DNA of 64,000 nt from Sphingomonas montana (lineage in GTDB: Bacteria; Pseudomonadota; Alphaproteobacteria; Sphingomonadales; Sphingomonadaceae): contig NZ_KV887143.1 of assembly GCF_001956315.1 (NCBI RefSeq), forward strand, positions 215,654-279,653, given 5' to 3'. The notes beneath the pieces are model-generated. The model was not told the origin of the DNA and searched no databases. It was given only the letters and a program-made list of their open reading frames with translations. The stretch's first letter is position 1; each line of letters starts with the position of its first letter. The position numbers and the translations under genes were made by a program. Positions 20,442 to 30,254 of this stretch are shown here, one piece after another.

Positions 20442-20918
20442 TCAGTAGAAGAAGCTGTTATACACCTGGACCACGCGGCCGTTGCGGGTGTTCACCAGCA
20501 CGACGTCGTTGCCGTAGCGCACCCAGCGGTTGATGCCGGTCGCACGCGGCAGGCGATAGCGATACGGATCGGCAATCACGTAGCGCTGGCCGTAGAAGGA
20601 CGGCTGGAACTGGTAGCCGACCGCGACCGGGCGATAGCGCCAGTTGCGGTTCGGGCCGACATAACGACCCTGCGTGAAGACGCGGCGGTTCTGCTGGCGA
20701 TACTGGCGCCAGTCCTCGCGATATTCCTGCCGTGCGTCGCGCACGTCGCGCCGTTCCTCGCGAATGTCGCGACGGCTGCCGTAGCGCTGTGCCTGGCGCA
20801 GCTCGCGCTGCTCCTCGCGGATGTCCTGCCGATCACGGCGCAGTTCGCCGGGCTGGGCAGCGGCCATGGCGGGGGCGAGCGTCAGGGCCATGAGGCCGGC
20901 GATCAGAAACTTGCGCAT
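20442..20918 (-). CDS. RcnB-like periplasmic protein
   Basis: A 158-residue secreted protein (signal MRKFLIAGLMALTLAPAMAAAQ). After cleavage comes an Arg/Glu/Asp-rich charged coil (about 25-75), then the conserved C-terminal RcnB region with VGYQFQPSFYGQRYVI and RWVRYGNDVVLVNTRNGRVVQ. RcnB is known in E. coli as a periplasmic factor affecting nickel and cobalt efflux; in sphingomonads such proteins are abundant and their role is unclear. A paralogue lies 200 bases away on the same strand. Confidence 0.83.
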   Translation of the reverse strand: MRKFLIAGLMALTLAPAMAAAQPGELRRDRQDIREEQRELRQAQRYGSRRDIREERRDVRDARQEYREDWRQYRQQNRRVFTQGRYVGPNRNWRYRPVAVGYQFQPSFYGQRYVIADPYRYRLPRATGINRWVRYGNDVVLVNTRNGRVVQVYNSFFY

Positions 20919-21063
20919 GATGCTGTTCCTTCCTGTCTGGTTCGGCGGGGCCGGGTGATCCCGTTCCGTCCGATGCCCCGCTTATCGCCGAGTCGAACTG
21001 AACGACGCGGGAACATGTTCGTCAGCCAACAGAAAGATTGCGGAAGGCCGTCCCGCCGACACG

Positions 21064-21097
21064 AAAACCCCCGCGACACCGGGGGGCGTCGCGGGGG
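21064..21097 (-). terminator. Rho-independent terminator of the 21119-21943 gene
   Basis: On the minus strand CCCCCGCGAC pairs with GTCGCGGGGG and is followed by TTTT. It starts just after the stop of the RcnB-like gene at 21119, so it likely ends that transcript before the next RcnB-like gene. Confidence 0.8.
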
Positions 21098-21118
21098 CTG
21101 TGCGAGGCAGGTCGGGCT

Positions 21119-21943
21119 TTACAGGAAGAAGGAATAGAGGATGTCCGCGATCAGGCCGGACCGGATGTCGACCAGTGCGACATCGTCATAATAGCGGACC
21201 CAGCGATACCCCCCATAGGCCGGTGGCAACCGGTACAGTTCGGGCCGCGAAATCCAGTAGTTGCGGCCGTAGAAAGCCGGCTGGATCCGGTAACCGGGTG
21301 ACCAGCGGCGATAGCCGTTGCCACCCAGGCCCGGTGGTCCGTAATAGCGCGGTGCGCGGAACGCGCGGTCGTTGCCGCGGCGGTAGGATTGCCAGTCATA
21401 GCGTCCGTCGTTCCGCCAGTCGCGATTCCAGGTGCCGGATCCGCCCTGCCAGCGATATGCGTTGCGGCCATAGGCTTCGTTGCCACGCCCCGGCTGCAGG
21501 CCGCGTGGATCGCGCCCGTCGAAGCGGCCATTGCGGGGGCCGTCATAGCGCCCGTCGCGGTCCGGTCCGCGTCGATCCGGGCCGTTCCGGTCGAAGCCGT
21601 CCCGCCCGAAATAGCCGCGATCAGGATTGCCCCGGCCTGGACCCCCCTGGATGCGATCGTCGAAGCGGTCGTCGCGCCGGTTGCTAAGGCGGTCCCGGTG
21701 CCGACCGTCGCGATCCGGACGCTGGCCGACCTGTTCGACCTCGTCGAACTGGCCGGGCGGTTCGGCGCGGACCGGCATGTCGGGCGCGGGCGCGGCGGCG
21801 CGGCGATCCATGCGTTCCGGCCGATCGCCGCGCGGACCGCGGTCGCCTTCCGAGCGGGCGCGGGCGGGCCCGCGGTCCTGCTGGGCCAAGACAGGTGCCG
21901 CCATCGTCGCGCCGAGCAGCAGTGCGGTGAGCATCTTGTGCAT
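21119..21943 (-). CDS. RcnB-like periplasmic protein with a long Arg/Asp/Gly-rich region
   Basis: Start at 21943 gives a signal peptide (MHKMLTALLLGATMAAPVLAQ) with GGGAG upstream; 274 residues. Between the signal and the conserved C-terminal RcnB region lies about 130 residues dominated by Arg, Asp and Gly (RRGPDRDGRYDG-type repeats), much longer than in the neighbour at 20442. The C-terminus (GYRIQPAFYGRNYWI, YRWVRYYDDVALVDIRSG) matches the neighbour closely, so the two are paralogues. Low complexity suggests a disordered, possibly metal- or polyanion-binding segment. Confidence 0.8.
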   Translation of the reverse strand: MHKMLTALLLGATMAAPVLAQQDRGPARARSEGDRGPRGDRPERMDRRAAAPAPDMPVRAEPPGQFDEVEQVGQRPDRDGRHRDRLSNRRDDRFDDRIQGGPGRGNPDRGYFGRDGFDRNGPDRRGPDRDGRYDGPRNGRFDGRDPRGLQPGRGNEAYGRNAYRWQGGSGTWNRDWRNDGRYDWQSYRRGNDRAFRAPRYYGPPGLGGNGYRRWSPGYRIQPAFYGRNYWISRPELYRLPPAYGGYRWVRYYDDVALVDIRSGLIADILYSFFL

Positions 21944-22079
21944 GGGTTGGTCTCCCTCACCGCCGGCGTTTGCGCCGCGGTCGTCACACGGATGGCGGAT
22001 GCGTCCGATACGCACGCTGAACTGGTCCGTCAGCGATCAGACAGCATCCGGCCGAAAGCATCGGCACGCAAGCAGCGGA

Positions 22080-22628
22080 TCAGTCGCGCGGGCGGGCGAC
22101 CGTCATGGCCGGCACGGCGCGGGCGGCGTCGGCCGGGTCGATGCCGGGGGCGGGGCCGGCCTCCAGCACGATGCGTCCCGCCGCCACGGCGGCCGCCGCG
22201 CGGATCGCCCGTCGGATGCGCGGATAGGTGCCGCAGCGGCAGATGTTGGTGATCGCCGCGTCGATATCGGCATCGGTCGGGTTGCCGTTGCGCGCCAGCA
22301 AGGCCGCGGCCGCCATGATCATGCCCGACTGGCAATAGCCGCATTGCGGCACGGCACGCGCGATCCAGGCCTGCTGCACGGGGTGGCCACGGTCCCGCGA
22401 CAGCGCCTCGATCGTGGTGACGAAGCTGCCTTCCAGCGTGCCGATCGCAACCTGGCAGGACCGCACGGCATTGCCGTCGACATGGACGGTGCAAGCGCCG
22501 CACAGCCCCGCGCCGCAGCCATATTTGGTGCCGGTCAGGTTCGATGCGTCGCGCAGCGCCCACAGCAGCGGCGTCTCCGGATCGAGGAGATACTGGATGG
22601 GCTGGCCGTTCACGGTGAAACGCGTCAT
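22080..22628 (-). CDS. [2Fe-2S] subunit of an isoquinoline 1-oxidoreductase-type enzyme (IorA-like), without a large subunit nearby
   Basis: A 182-residue xanthine-oxidase-family small subunit. The first cluster uses [16 protein letters not shown] and the second uses CGYCQSGM and CRCGTY, so both [2Fe-2S] sites are intact. Such subunits feed electrons to a molybdopterin large subunit (IorB/CoxL type). None is in this window; the next gene downstream on this strand is an RcnB-like gene. The start ATG at 22628 has only a weak Shine-Dalgarno. The 30-base gap to the divergent crotonase gene leaves almost no room for two promoters. Confidence 0.88.
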   Translation of the reverse strand: MTRFTVNGQPIQYLLDPETPLLWALRDASNLTGTKYGCGAGLCGACTVHVDGNAVRSCQVAIGTLEGSFVTTIEALSRDRGHPVQQAWIARAVPQCGYCQSGMIMAAAALLARNGNPTDADIDAAITNICRCGTYPRIRRAIRAAAAVAAGRIVLEAGPAPGIDPADAARAVPAMTVARPRD

Positions 22629-22658
22629 GCCGGCGGCGATAAGCCAGGGAGGATGACG

Positions 22659-23471
22659 ATGGAAGCAGCAAGGATCGCGGTTTCGCAGGACGGATCGGTC
22701 GCGCATGTCGAACTGGCGGGGGCGGAGCGGCTGAACGCCATGGACGGCGCGTTCTTTGCCGAACTGACCGCGACGTTCGGTGCGTTGTCCGCCGACTCGG
22801 GCGTGCGCGCGATCCTGCTGTCGGCACGGGGGCGGCATTTCTCCGCCGGGCTCGACCTCGGCTGGGCCGCGGCGCAGTTTGCCGACGTCGGCGATCCGGG
22901 CCGGTTCGCGGAAAAGCAGGTGCGCGACATCGCCGGTCTGCAGGCCGCGATCGACGCGGTGGAGGGCGCGCGACAACCGGTGATCGCGGTGCTGCACGGC
23001 GGTGTCATCGGCGGCGGCGTCGACCTGGCCTGCGCCTGCGACCTGCGCGTGGCCACGGCGGACGCGTGGTTTCAGGTGGCCGAGGTGGACGTGGGCATCA
23101 CCGCCGATCTCGGCACGCTGCAACGCCTGCCGTATCTGATCCCCGGCGGAATCGTGCGCGAACTGGCACTGACCGGGCGGCGGATGGCAGCGGAGGAGGC
23201 CATGCGGTGGGGCCTGGTCAACCAGCTTGCGCCCGACCGCGACTCGGGCCTGACGGCCGGGTGGGCGCTGGCGAGGACGATCGCGGCGAAATCGCCGATG
23301 GCGGTGGTCGGGACCAAGCGGTCGCTGAACCATAGCCGCGGGCGGACGGTGGCGGACGGGCTGCGCGATGTGGCGACGTGGAACGCGGCCACGCTGGCCA
23401 GCGCGGACCTGCGCGCGATCGCGGAGGCGCGGGCCGCCAAGTTGCCGCCGACGTTCGGGGACCTGCGTTGA
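22659..23471 (+). CDS. Crotonase-family protein resembling delta3,5-delta2,4-dienoyl-CoA isomerase (ECH1)
   Basis: A 270-residue enoyl-CoA hydratase/isomerase fold protein. The oxyanion-hole region reads [20 protein letters not shown] and the active-site segment [17 protein letters not shown], which carries the ECH1 pattern of Asp/Glu residues rather than the two glutamates of true hydratases. This points to shuffling double bonds of dienoyl-CoAs in unsaturated fatty-acid beta-oxidation. Start at 22659 is preferred because AGGGAGG lies six bases upstream; the ATG at 22653 is too close. Confidence 0.85.
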   Translation: MEAARIAVSQDGSVAHVELAGAERLNAMDGAFFAELTATFGALSADSGVRAILLSARGRHFSAGLDLGWAAAQFADVGDPGRFAEKQVRDIAGLQAAIDAVEGARQPVIAVLHGGVIGGGVDLACACDLRVATADAWFQVAEVDVGITADLGTLQRLPYLIPGGIVRELALTGRRMAAEEAMRWGLVNQLAPDRDSGLTAGWALARTIAAKSPMAVVGTKRSLNHSRGRTVADGLRDVATWNAATLASADLRAIAEARAAKLPPTFGDLR

Positions 23472-23626
23472 GTCCGGGTTGAAATAGCGGGTGGCGACTG
23501 ATAGGGGCGTGCCCTTGATCGACGCGGGAGCTCTTTTCCGCGCCGAATCCTATTTGACGGAATGGCAGGTTCGGTTCGCGCATCGGCGGACATGGACCGG
23601 CATAATCGACCGGAGACACTAACCTC

Positions 23627-23833
23627 ATGCAAATCATCGTCCGCGATAACAATGTCGACCAGGCGCTGCGCGCCCTGAAAAAGAAGCTGCAGCGCGAAGG
23701 TGTGTATCGCGAGATGAAACTGCGCCGGCATTACGAGAAGCCGTCGGAAAAGCGCGCGCGCGAACGTGCCGCCGCCATCCGTCGTGCCCGTAAGCTGGAG
23801 CGCAAACGCATGGAGCGTGACGGCGCCCGTTAA
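23627..23833 (+). CDS. rpsU: 30S ribosomal protein S21
   Basis: A 68-residue Arg/Lys-rich protein with the S21 N-terminus ([25 protein letters not shown]). It binds the 30S subunit near the anti-Shine-Dalgarno end of 16S rRNA. FKBP follows 62 bases downstream on the same strand, so they may be co-transcribed. A GGAG lies about 11 bases before the ATG. Confidence 0.96.
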   Translation: MQIIVRDNNVDQALRALKKKLQREGVYREMKLRRHYEKPSEKRARERAAAIRRARKLERKRMERDGAR

Positions 23834-23895
23834 GGGATTGTCGTTTGCACTGTCGGCAATAGCCGGCACCAGTATCTGCCGAAGAAAGTGAGCTC

Positions 23896-24477
23896 ATGTC
23901 GGAAGTGACCGCCGTACCGCTGCGTCCGATTGCCAAGGGCTCGCTGACCAAGCTGTGGGTCGGCATCGGCATCGCCTTTGCTGCGGCAATCGGTTTTGCC
24001 TGGGTCGGTACGCGGGCGCAGGTCGCGCTCGCACAACCGGCGTCCGAGTTCCTGGCGAGCAACGCCAAGAAACAGGGCGTGCAGACGACGCCGTCCGGCC
24101 TGCAATATCGTATCGTCAAGCCGGGCACCGGGCCGCGCGCGACGGCGCAGGACACGGCGATTGTTACCTATGACGGCAAGCTGGCGGACGGATCGACGTT
24201 CGACGCGTCCGAGTCGCATGGTGGGCCGACGCCGATGCCGGTCGGCCGAATGATCCCGGGCTTCAGCGAAGGCCTGCAACTGATGAACGCGGGTGCCAAG
24301 TACCGCTTCTGGATCCCACCGGAACTCGGCTACGGCGCACAGGCGATGCCGGATCCGCGAACCGGCAAGGTCGTGATCCCGGCGAACTCGTTGCTGGTGT
24401 TCGACGTCGAGATGCTCGGCATCGCGCCGCCGCAGCCCGGCATGGGCGGCATGGGCGGCATGCCTCCGGGCATGTAA
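23896..24477 (+). CDS. FKBP-type peptidyl-prolyl cis-trans isomerase, membrane-anchored
   Basis: A 193-residue protein with an N-terminal membrane segment (about 20-38) and an FKBP domain (about 60-175) containing VTYDGKLADGSTFDAS, VGRMIPGFSEGL and FWIPPELGYG. It probably folds proteins in the periplasm. The tail is a short Gly/Met/Pro-rich repeat. It follows rpsU and ends before a terminator hairpin at 24505. Confidence 0.92.
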   Translation: MSEVTAVPLRPIAKGSLTKLWVGIGIAFAAAIGFAWVGTRAQVALAQPASEFLASNAKKQGVQTTPSGLQYRIVKPGTGPRATAQDTAIVTYDGKLADGSTFDASESHGGPTPMPVGRMIPGFSEGLQLMNAGAKYRFWIPPELGYGAQAMPDPRTGKVVIPANSLLVFDVEMLGIAPPQPGMGGMGGMPPGM

Positions 24478-24504
24478 TCCGGTTGGCGTGGATATGATTT
24501 GAAA

Positions 24505-24538
24505 ACGGGTCGGGCGCACCAGCGTTCGGCTCGTTTTT
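24505..24538 (+). terminator. Rho-independent terminator after the FKBP gene
   Basis: ACGGGTCGGGCGC pairs along its length with GCGTTCGGCTCGT (several G-T wobbles) around an ACCA loop and is followed by a TTTTT run. It likely ends the rpsU-FKBP transcript. Confidence 0.75.
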
Positions 24539-24626
24539 CTTGTGCGTGGTCCGCCGTGGAGGCGGGGCCTGCGATCGATCGGATTGCGTCTTCACGCGAC
24601 TCCGCGAGCCTGAGAACGTGTAGGCC

Positions 24627-24908
24627 ATGCCGGAGTCGGGGATGTTGGATCGCGAGAATGAGCGCGACGATACGTGGTTCGTCTGTTCACGCAGTGCGGG
24701 GCGTGTCTCGGCCGCGCCGGTCAACGCCAAGGGGTGGGTCGTGTTCTTCCTCAGTGTCTGCGGAGCGATCGTCGCTGGGCTGATTCTCGCCCGCTACGGC
24801 TTTTCGCTGCACCCGGTGGTGGGTGTCGTCCTGTTGATCGCGACGATCCTGATCGGCGCCGGATTGACCATTGGCTTGGCCGTCGTCAAGGGGCGGCGGG
24901 TGGACTGA
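24627..24908 (+). CDS. Small membrane protein of unknown function
   Basis: A 93-residue protein with two predicted membrane helices (about 38-57 and 62-85) separated by a short loop, and a basic C-terminus (GRRVD). No known motif. It starts 88 bases after the terminator at 24505 and is expressed alone or with the downstream gene. Confidence 0.6.
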   Translation: MPESGMLDRENERDDTWFVCSRSAGRVSAAPVNAKGWVVFFLSVCGAIVAGLILARYGFSLHPVVGVVLLIATILIGAGLTIGLAVVKGRRVD

Positions 24909-25093
24909 TCGCGGGATCGTCCACGGGCGGTGCGTTCCCGGCGTCTGACGTGCGTCCGCCGAAAGTTCGACCGGTGGTCATTGAGGTATGAGCGCAGGCG
25001 TTGGCCAAAGCTGTCGTGTTCCTGCACGACGCGGTCATGATGGGTTCAGCCGCACCAGTGCCTTCTCACAGCATCAAATCAGGAGGGCATGTG

Positions 25094-25411
25094 ATGAAGA
25101 CCTATCTTGTACTGGCGACGGCCGTGGCGGTTCTGACCCCGAGCCTGTCGAGCGCGCAGTCCTGGCGGCCAATCAATCAGCGGCAGTCCCAGCAGGAGCA
25201 GCGGATCAACCAGGGGATCCGAAGCGGCGCGCTGACCCGTGCCGAGGCGGGCCGTATCCGTGGGCAGTTCGTGACGCTGAACCGCCTTGAGCAGCGTTAC
25301 CGTGCATCGAATGGACTGTCGGTGGCCGAGCGCCGCGACCTCGATCGCCGGTTCGACGCGCTGAGTCAGCGCATCCGCACGCAGAAGACCGATCGCCAGA
25401 CGCGGCGCTGA
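25094..25411 (+). CDS. Small secreted Arg/Gln-rich protein, tandem paralogue 1
   Basis: A 105-residue exported protein (signal MKTYLVLATAVAVLTPSLSSAQ). The start has a full AGGAGG seven bases upstream; the ORF is open further upstream but without a signal peptide. The mature part is a charged helix with QEQRINQGIRSGALTRAEAG, closely matching the next gene. Function unknown. Confidence 0.72.
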   Translation: MKTYLVLATAVAVLTPSLSSAQSWRPINQRQSQQEQRINQGIRSGALTRAEAGRIRGQFVTLNRLEQRYRASNGLSVAERRDLDRRFDALSQRIRTQKTDRQTRR

Positions 25412-25434
25412 TCGACTCATAAGGGAGAGACATC

Positions 25435-25749
25435 ATGAAAATTCTTCTCATGCTGGCCGCACTGGGCCTGACCACGGTGGCGGCAGCCGCGCCGGCGGAC
25501 GCGCAGGTCAATCGGCGGCAATATTCGCAGGAACGCCGCATCGACCAGGGTATCCGAAGCGGCCGCATCACGCCGCGCGAGGCGGCCCGGCTGCAGCGCA
25601 ATCAGGGCCGGATCAACGGTGCGGAGCAGCGCATGCGCGCGAGTGGCGGACGGCTGACCTACCGCGAACGCCAGCGGCTCGATAACCGGCAGGACCGCGC
25701 GAGTGGGCGGATCTATCGCCAGAAGAACAACCGCCGCCGGTATCGGTGA
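25435..25749 (+). CDS. Small secreted Arg/Gln-rich protein, tandem paralogue 2
   Basis: A 104-residue exported protein with a signal peptide ending near PADA and a mature helix (QERRIDQGIRSGRITPREAARLQRNQGRI) that is the clear paralogue of the gene 24 bases upstream. Both share an I-x-Q-G-I-R-S-G core. They look like a tandem duplication of a small periplasmic charged protein; function unknown. Confidence 0.75.
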   Translation: MKILLMLAALGLTTVAAAAPADAQVNRRQYSQERRIDQGIRSGRITPREAARLQRNQGRINGAEQRMRASGGRLTYRERQRLDNRQDRASGRIYRQKNNRRRYR

Positions 25750-25796
25750 ATGTAGCGTAGCCGGGGCGGTCGAACGTCCGGGCCACGCTTCACGTG

Positions 25797-25833
25797 AAAA
25801 AGGGCGCGAACCGATCCGGTCCGCGCCCTTTTT
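25797..25833. terminator. Bidirectional terminator between the small secreted pair and rplT
   Basis: AAAAAGGGCGCG pairs with CGCGCCCTTTTT around an ACCG-ATC-CGGT core, with A- and T-runs on both sides, so it works for both convergent transcripts. Confidence 0.88.
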
Positions 25834-25860
25834 GCTGTCTTCACGCCGGGGCGCGAAGGG

Positions 25861-26238
25861 TTACGCCATGTGGCGCGAACCCTCCGGCAGGGCGGCCTTC
25901 GCCTGTGCGACGATGGTCGAGAAGACGCTTGCTTCGTGCATGGCGATGTCGGCCAGGACCTTCCGGTCCAGTTCGACGCCGGCCAGCTTCAGGCCGTGCA
26001 TGAACACGCCGTAGGTCAGGCCTTCCTGGCGCACGGCGGCGTTGATACGCTGGATCCAGAGCGCGCGGAACGTGCGCTTCTTTACCTTGCGATCACGGTA
26101 GGCGTACTGCCCGGCCTTCTCCACCGCCTGGCGGGCGATGCGGATGGTGTTCTTGCGACGGCCATAATAGCCCTTCGCCTGTTCGAGGATCCGCTTGTGG
26201 CGGGCTTTGGTGGTTACACCACGTTTGACGCGTGCCAT
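25861..26238 (-). CDS. rplT: 50S ribosomal protein L20
   Basis: A 125-residue basic protein with the L20 N-terminus ([18 protein letters not shown]) and the [11 protein letters not shown] and [14 protein letters not shown] segments that bind 23S rRNA. It follows rpmI with a short gap, the usual rpmI-rplT pair. In some bacteria L20 represses this operon by binding its leader; no leader structure was checked here. Confidence 0.96.
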   Translation of the reverse strand: MARVKRGVTTKARHKRILEQAKGYYGRRKNTIRIARQAVEKAGQYAYRDRKVKKRTFRALWIQRINAAVRQEGLTYGVFMHGLKLAGVELDRKVLADIAMHEASVFSTIVAQAKAALPEGSRHMA

Positions 26239-26252
26239 TTATCCGTACTCCC

Positions 26253-26456
26253 TCAGTTCAGACCGTACGGTGCCCAGAGCTTCACGCGCGGCGTATCGGC
26301 CGCGGAGAGGACGCTGGTGCCGCGGTTGGTGCGGATGTACTTGGAATTGTGGCTGATCAGACGGTGGCGCTTGCCGGCGACGCCGTGCTTCACCTTGCCG
26401 CTCGCGGTGATCTTGAACCGCTTCTTGACCCCCGACTTGGTCTTGAGCTTGGGCAT
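26253..26456 (-). CDS. rpmI: 50S ribosomal protein L35
   Basis: A 67-residue protein, start at 26456 preceded by AAGGAG. The [16 protein letters not shown]-terminus and [12 protein letters not shown] are typical of L35. The longer ORF extends 82 codons upstream without coding features. First gene of rpmI-rplT; translation-factor infC, often upstream, is not here. Confidence 0.95.
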   Translation of the reverse strand: MPKLKTKSGVKKRFKITASGKVKHGVAGKRHRLISHNSKYIRTNRGTSVLSAADTPRVKLWAPYGLN

Positions 26457-26626
26457 TTCTGTCTCCTTCGTTTGCGACAGCTGTAAACGGCCACGGCAGC
26501 CCATTTCGGCCGGACCGTCGTTCCAGATCGCGGAAGCGCCGGGCGTTAGGGAAATTCGTCGCCAAAAGCAACCGCCGCGTGGCACAAGGCCCCGGAACCG
26601 GGAAAGTCCTACAAGGTTGATCGACG

Positions 26627-28753
26627 ATGGCTGACACCGCATCGGCGCACGCGCCCGCCCCCCCCCGGCCCGCCGCAGCGGCCCGCCCACGCGACCCGGC
26701 AACGCTTTCGCTGGCCGCGATCCTGGCCGTGGTGGCGAGCATATTGGGACTGGTCGTGCTGGCCTGGACTGTCCTGTACGTAACCAAGGGCCGGTTCCTG
26801 AAGCCGTATTTCGAACGCTATGCCGGTGGCAGCGCGGAGCGGCGCGTGGCGGTGGCTGGCGATTTCCAGCTGTATTTCGATCCGTTCGACATCAAGTTCG
26901 TGGCGGAAGGGATCACGATCCAGAACCCGGAATGGGCGACGAAGGACGAGCTGTTCAAGGCCAAGCGCATCGACATGCGGGTCGCGTCGTTCCCGCTGAT
27001 CTGGGGCACGCAGCGGGTGAAGCAGCTGAACCTGGTCGATGGTGCGCTCGACATGGAATGGAATGCCGACGGGCAGCGCAACACCTGGACACTGGGGGAC
27101 CCGAACGAGAAGGGCGAGCCGTTCAGGATGCCGACGATCGTGCGCGCGAACGTCGCCGGCACGACGTTGCGCTACATCGACCCCAAGCTGTTCCTGCGCA
27201 CCGACGTGAAGTTCGACACGTTGCGCGCGACCGACACGCAGTTCGCCGACGACCTGCGCTTTACCGGCGACGGCACGCTGCGCCGGCGGCCGTTCACGAT
27301 GCAGGGCGCGATCCTGTCGCCGAACGAGACGATCGCGGGCGGGCGCAACCGGCTGACCATGCGGGCGGTGTCCGGGCGCGACAAGCTGGGCGTGGACGGC
27401 ACGCTGCGCGGAGCAACCGTGCTGGAGGGGGCGGACCTGAAGGTGCGTGCCGACGGGCCGAACCTGGCGGGGCTGTTCGAACTGCTGGGCGTGGTGACGC
27501 CCGAGACGCGGCGCTACAAGCTGACGTCCGACCTGACCAAGGTGGGTGAGGAATGGCGTTTCACGAGGATGAAGGGCGGGTTCGGGGTCAGCGACCTGGC
27601 CGGGCGGATGACGATCTCGCTGCCGAACGACCGGTTGCTGGTCGATGCCGACATCGCGTCGCGCAAGGTGGACATCGTCGATATCGGGCCGTTCATCGGT
27701 TATGAACCGGAGGCGCTGGCGACGGTCGGCGTGAAGGCGGCGGTGCATCAGACGGGCAGCGTGCCGCGCCTGCTGCCCGATGCGCCGCTCCGCGCTGATT
27801 CGATCGGGCTGTTCGATGCGAAGGTGCGGTACAAGGTTGCCACCGTGCGCGCGCCGAACCTGCCGGTGTCCAACGTCGCGTTGAACCTGGTGCTGGACCG
27901 CAGCCTTTTGACCATGTCGCCGCTGACGTTCGACCTGGCCGGCGGGTTCGTCACGTCGGACGTCCGGCTGAATGCGCGGCGCAGGCTGGTGCGGACCAGT
28001 TACGATATCCGCCTGTCACCGACTCCGATGGGCAAGCTGCTGGCGGGGTTCGGCGTCGCCGAGTCGGGCACGACGGGGACGGTGAAGGCGCGGATCCGGA
28101 TGACGGGCGAGGGTGATTCGCTGCGCGCGTCGCTGGCGTCGTCGGACGGGCGGATCGCGGTGATCCTGCCGCAGGGCACGTTCTGGGCGCGCAACATCCA
28201 GCTGGCCGAGCTGGACCTGGGGACGTTCGCGCAGAAGATGTTCCAGGGGACGCTGAAGGAACCGGTGCAGATCAACTGCGGGCTGATCGGCTTCACGGTG
28301 CGCGACGGGATCGCGACGGCCGACCCGATCCTGATCGATACGCGCAAGAACGTGATGCTGGGCCGCGGCGGGTTCAGTTTCAAGGATGAGTCGATCGACC
28401 TGGCGTTCCGCGCGGACAGCAAGAAGTTCAGTATGTTCGCCGGTCAGTCGCCGATCGGGATCAACGGTCATTTCGCGGCACCGGGTTACAAGGTCATCAG
28501 TCCGGAACTGCTGGCGCGGGCGGGCGCGTCGCTCGGGCTGGCGGTGGTCGCGGCACCGGTGGCGGCGGTGGTGGCGTTCGTCGACGTGGGCGATGCGAAG
28601 TCGACCGCCTGCGGACCGGTGCTGGCCGGTGCGCGCGCGACGGCGCAGCGCACGGTGAAGGGTGCGGCGCGGACCGATGTCGGCAAGGGTACCAAGGCCG
28701 AAGCGAAGTCCGAGGACGGTGGTAAGCGGAAGAAGTTCCTGGGAATCTTCTGA
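26627..28753 (+). CDS. AsmA family membrane-anchored protein
   Basis: A 708-residue inner-membrane protein with a single N-terminal helix (about 27-52) and a long periplasmic region rich in beta-type repeats of the AsmA family. Members are thought to help move phospholipids or affect outer-membrane assembly. The frame is continuous, with a basic C-terminal tail ([15 protein letters not shown]). It is divergent from rpmI and monocistronic. Confidence 0.8.
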   Translation: MADTASAHAPAPPRPAAAARPRDPATLSLAAILAVVASILGLVVLAWTVLYVTKGRFLKPYFERYAGGSAERRVAVAGDFQLYFDPFDIKFVAEGITIQNPEWATKDELFKAKRIDMRVASFPLIWGTQRVKQLNLVDGALDMEWNADGQRNTWTLGDPNEKGEPFRMPTIVRANVAGTTLRYIDPKLFLRTDVKFDTLRATDTQFADDLRFTGDGTLRRRPFTMQGAILSPNETIAGGRNRLTMRAVSGRDKLGVDGTLRGATVLEGADLKVRADGPNLAGLFELLGVVTPETRRYKLTSDLTKVGEEWRFTRMKGGFGVSDLAGRMTISLPNDRLLVDADIASRKVDIVDIGPFIGYEPEALATVGVKAAVHQTGSVPRLLPDAPLRADSIGLFDAKVRYKVATVRAPNLPVSNVALNLVLDRSLLTMSPLTFDLAGGFVTSDVRLNARRRLVRTSYDIRLSPTPMGKLLAGFGVAESGTTGTVKARIRMTGEGDSLRASLASSDGRIAVILPQGTFWARNIQLAELDLGTFAQKMFQGTLKEPVQINCGLIGFTVRDGIATADPILIDTRKNVMLGRGGFSFKDESIDLAFRADSKKFSMFAGQSPIGINGHFAAPGYKVISPELLARAGASLGLAVVAAPVAAVVAFVDVGDAKSTACGPVLAGARATAQRTVKGAARTDVGKGTKAEAKSEDGGKRKKFLGIF

Positions 28754-28867
28754 GGTACGGGCGTTCCCGGCGGAGACCGGGGTCGGAGAGAAGCGCTGTG
28801 TCCACGCCACGGCCTGCCCCGGGGTACGCTTAGGGGCTGGTTTTGATTCGGCCGTGCGGGGGTAGGG

Positions 28868-29638
28868 TCAGGCGTCGCGGATCAGGGCCAGGACCGGGTC
28901 GAGCAGGGCGGGGTCGCCCACGGCGATGACGTGGCCGTCGCTGGCGGCATCGAGCGGATTGCCAGACCAGTCGCGCATGACGCCGCCGGCCCCCTCCACC
29001 ACCGGCACAAGCGCGGCGAAGTCGTAGAGTTGCAGGCCCTGTTCCACGATCACGTCGCCGTGGCCGGAAGCGAGCAGCGCGTAATTATAGCAGTCGCCGC
29101 CAAGTGCGGTATCGCGGACGGCGGTCCGGACGCGGTCGAACGCCGCGCCGCCCGGGCCATCGAACAACCAGGGCGAGGTGGTGGCCAGCAAGGCGCGGCC
29201 GATCGCCGGGCAGCCGCGGGTCGTGACGGCGACGTCGTTGAGCGTCGTCGGGCGACCGTTTGCGCCGACCCAGCGTTCGCCCGAGATCGGCTGGTCGATC
29301 ACGCCCAGGACGGGGCGGCCCTGTTCCAGGAGCGCGATCAGCGTGCCGAAGATCGGCCGCCCGGCGATGAAGGCGCGGGTTCCGTCGATCGGATCGAGCA
29401 CCCAGACGCGGTCGGCATGCTCGCGGATCCTGCCATATTCCTCCCCGATGATCCCGTCGTCGGGCGCATGGACGGCGAGGAGCGCGCGGATGGCGCGTTC
29501 GGCGGCCTGATCGGCCTGCGTCACCGGCGACGCGTCGGCCTTCATCTCAATATCGAACCGCGCGCGGAAGAAGGGGCGGATCGCGGCGCCGGCGGCATCG
29601 GCGAGCAGATGGGCGAGGCGGATGTCGGCGTCTGTCAT
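28868..29638 (-). CDS. hisN: Histidinol-phosphatase (inositol monophosphatase family)
   Basis: A 256-residue metal-dependent phosphatase. GEEYG and DPIDGTRAFIAG provide the metal ligands of the IMPase fold, and GGDCYNYALLASG is the C-terminal motif that in HisN-type members fits histidinol phosphate. IMPase-fold HisN replaces the HAD-type enzyme in many alphaproteobacteria. The start at 29638 gives the family N-terminus MTDADIRLAHLL; upstream in-frame ATGs exist. The assignment between HisN and a general inositol monophosphatase is by resemblance. Confidence 0.82.
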   Translation of the reverse strand: MTDADIRLAHLLADAAGAAIRPFFRARFDIEMKADASPVTQADQAAERAIRALLAVHAPDDGIIGEEYGRIREHADRVWVLDPIDGTRAFIAGRPIFGTLIALLEQGRPVLGVIDQPISGERWVGANGRPTTLNDVAVTTRGCPAIGRALLATTSPWLFDGPGGAAFDRVRTAVRDTALGGDCYNYALLASGHGDVIVEQGLQLYDFAALVPVVEGAGGVMRDWSGNPLDAASDGHVIAVGDPALLDPVLALIRDA

Positions 29639-29745
29639 GGCCGCCGTCATCGCGATATCGACCCGATTGCGCAACCACAGGCTACCCGTCGCACCGCAGC
29701 GGGAAGCATGATATCGACCCGGCCGACAATGTCCGGGGGACCGCC

Positions 29746-30066
29746 ATGCCGAGCAGAGTGCCGAGCGAACCAGACAGGCCCGAAGACGGTGCCGGACCCG
29801 CGACCGACGAGGTCGGTCGGTTGTATCAGGAAGTGCGGGCGTTGCGCGCCCAGATCGCGGCGCGCGACGCCGATGCCGGCGATCGGCCGGCCACGACGCG
29901 CACGCTGGTCGGCATCGCGGCGGGGGGCGTGATGCTGGCCGTCGTGATATTGGCGACCGGCGTGCTGACCGACGGCATGCCGATGCCCCGCTGGAACGCG
30001 CTGGCCGGGCTGGTCGGGTCGCGCACCGCGGCGGGAATCGTGGAGCGGATCTTCACGGTGTATTGA
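29746..30066 (+). CDS. Small single-pass membrane protein of unknown function
   Basis: A 106-residue protein. The N-terminal 45 residues are charged with a short coiled-coil stretch (EVGRLYQEVRALRAQIAARDA) and a hydrophobic segment spans about 50-72. The C-terminus is short. Nothing is recognised and no partner is nearby. Confidence 0.6.
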   Translation: MPSRVPSEPDRPEDGAGPATDEVGRLYQEVRALRAQIAARDADAGDRPATTRTLVGIAAGGVMLAVVILATGVLTDGMPMPRWNALAGLVGSRTAAGIVERIFTVY

Positions 30067-30254
30067 GGCTGGCGGGTCCGTTCCGTGGATGCGGGATGAC
30101 GTTGGGGTGGGGCTGCGCCAAACGGGGTTTGGATGGATGACCCGGAGGTCTCTCCTGGCTCGGGCATATCCGAGCGACACGTTTGTTCGCTCGGTAGCCT
30201 GGATGAAGGCGGGGCGTCGTCCGGTGGGGTGTCGTCACCCGGCATCGGGCGGCG

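Noticed and set aside
18370..20448. 692-codon plus-strand ORF opposite the DUF885 gene
   Set aside because: Shadow of a protein with a signal peptide and catalytic motif on the other strand; no domain in the plus frame.
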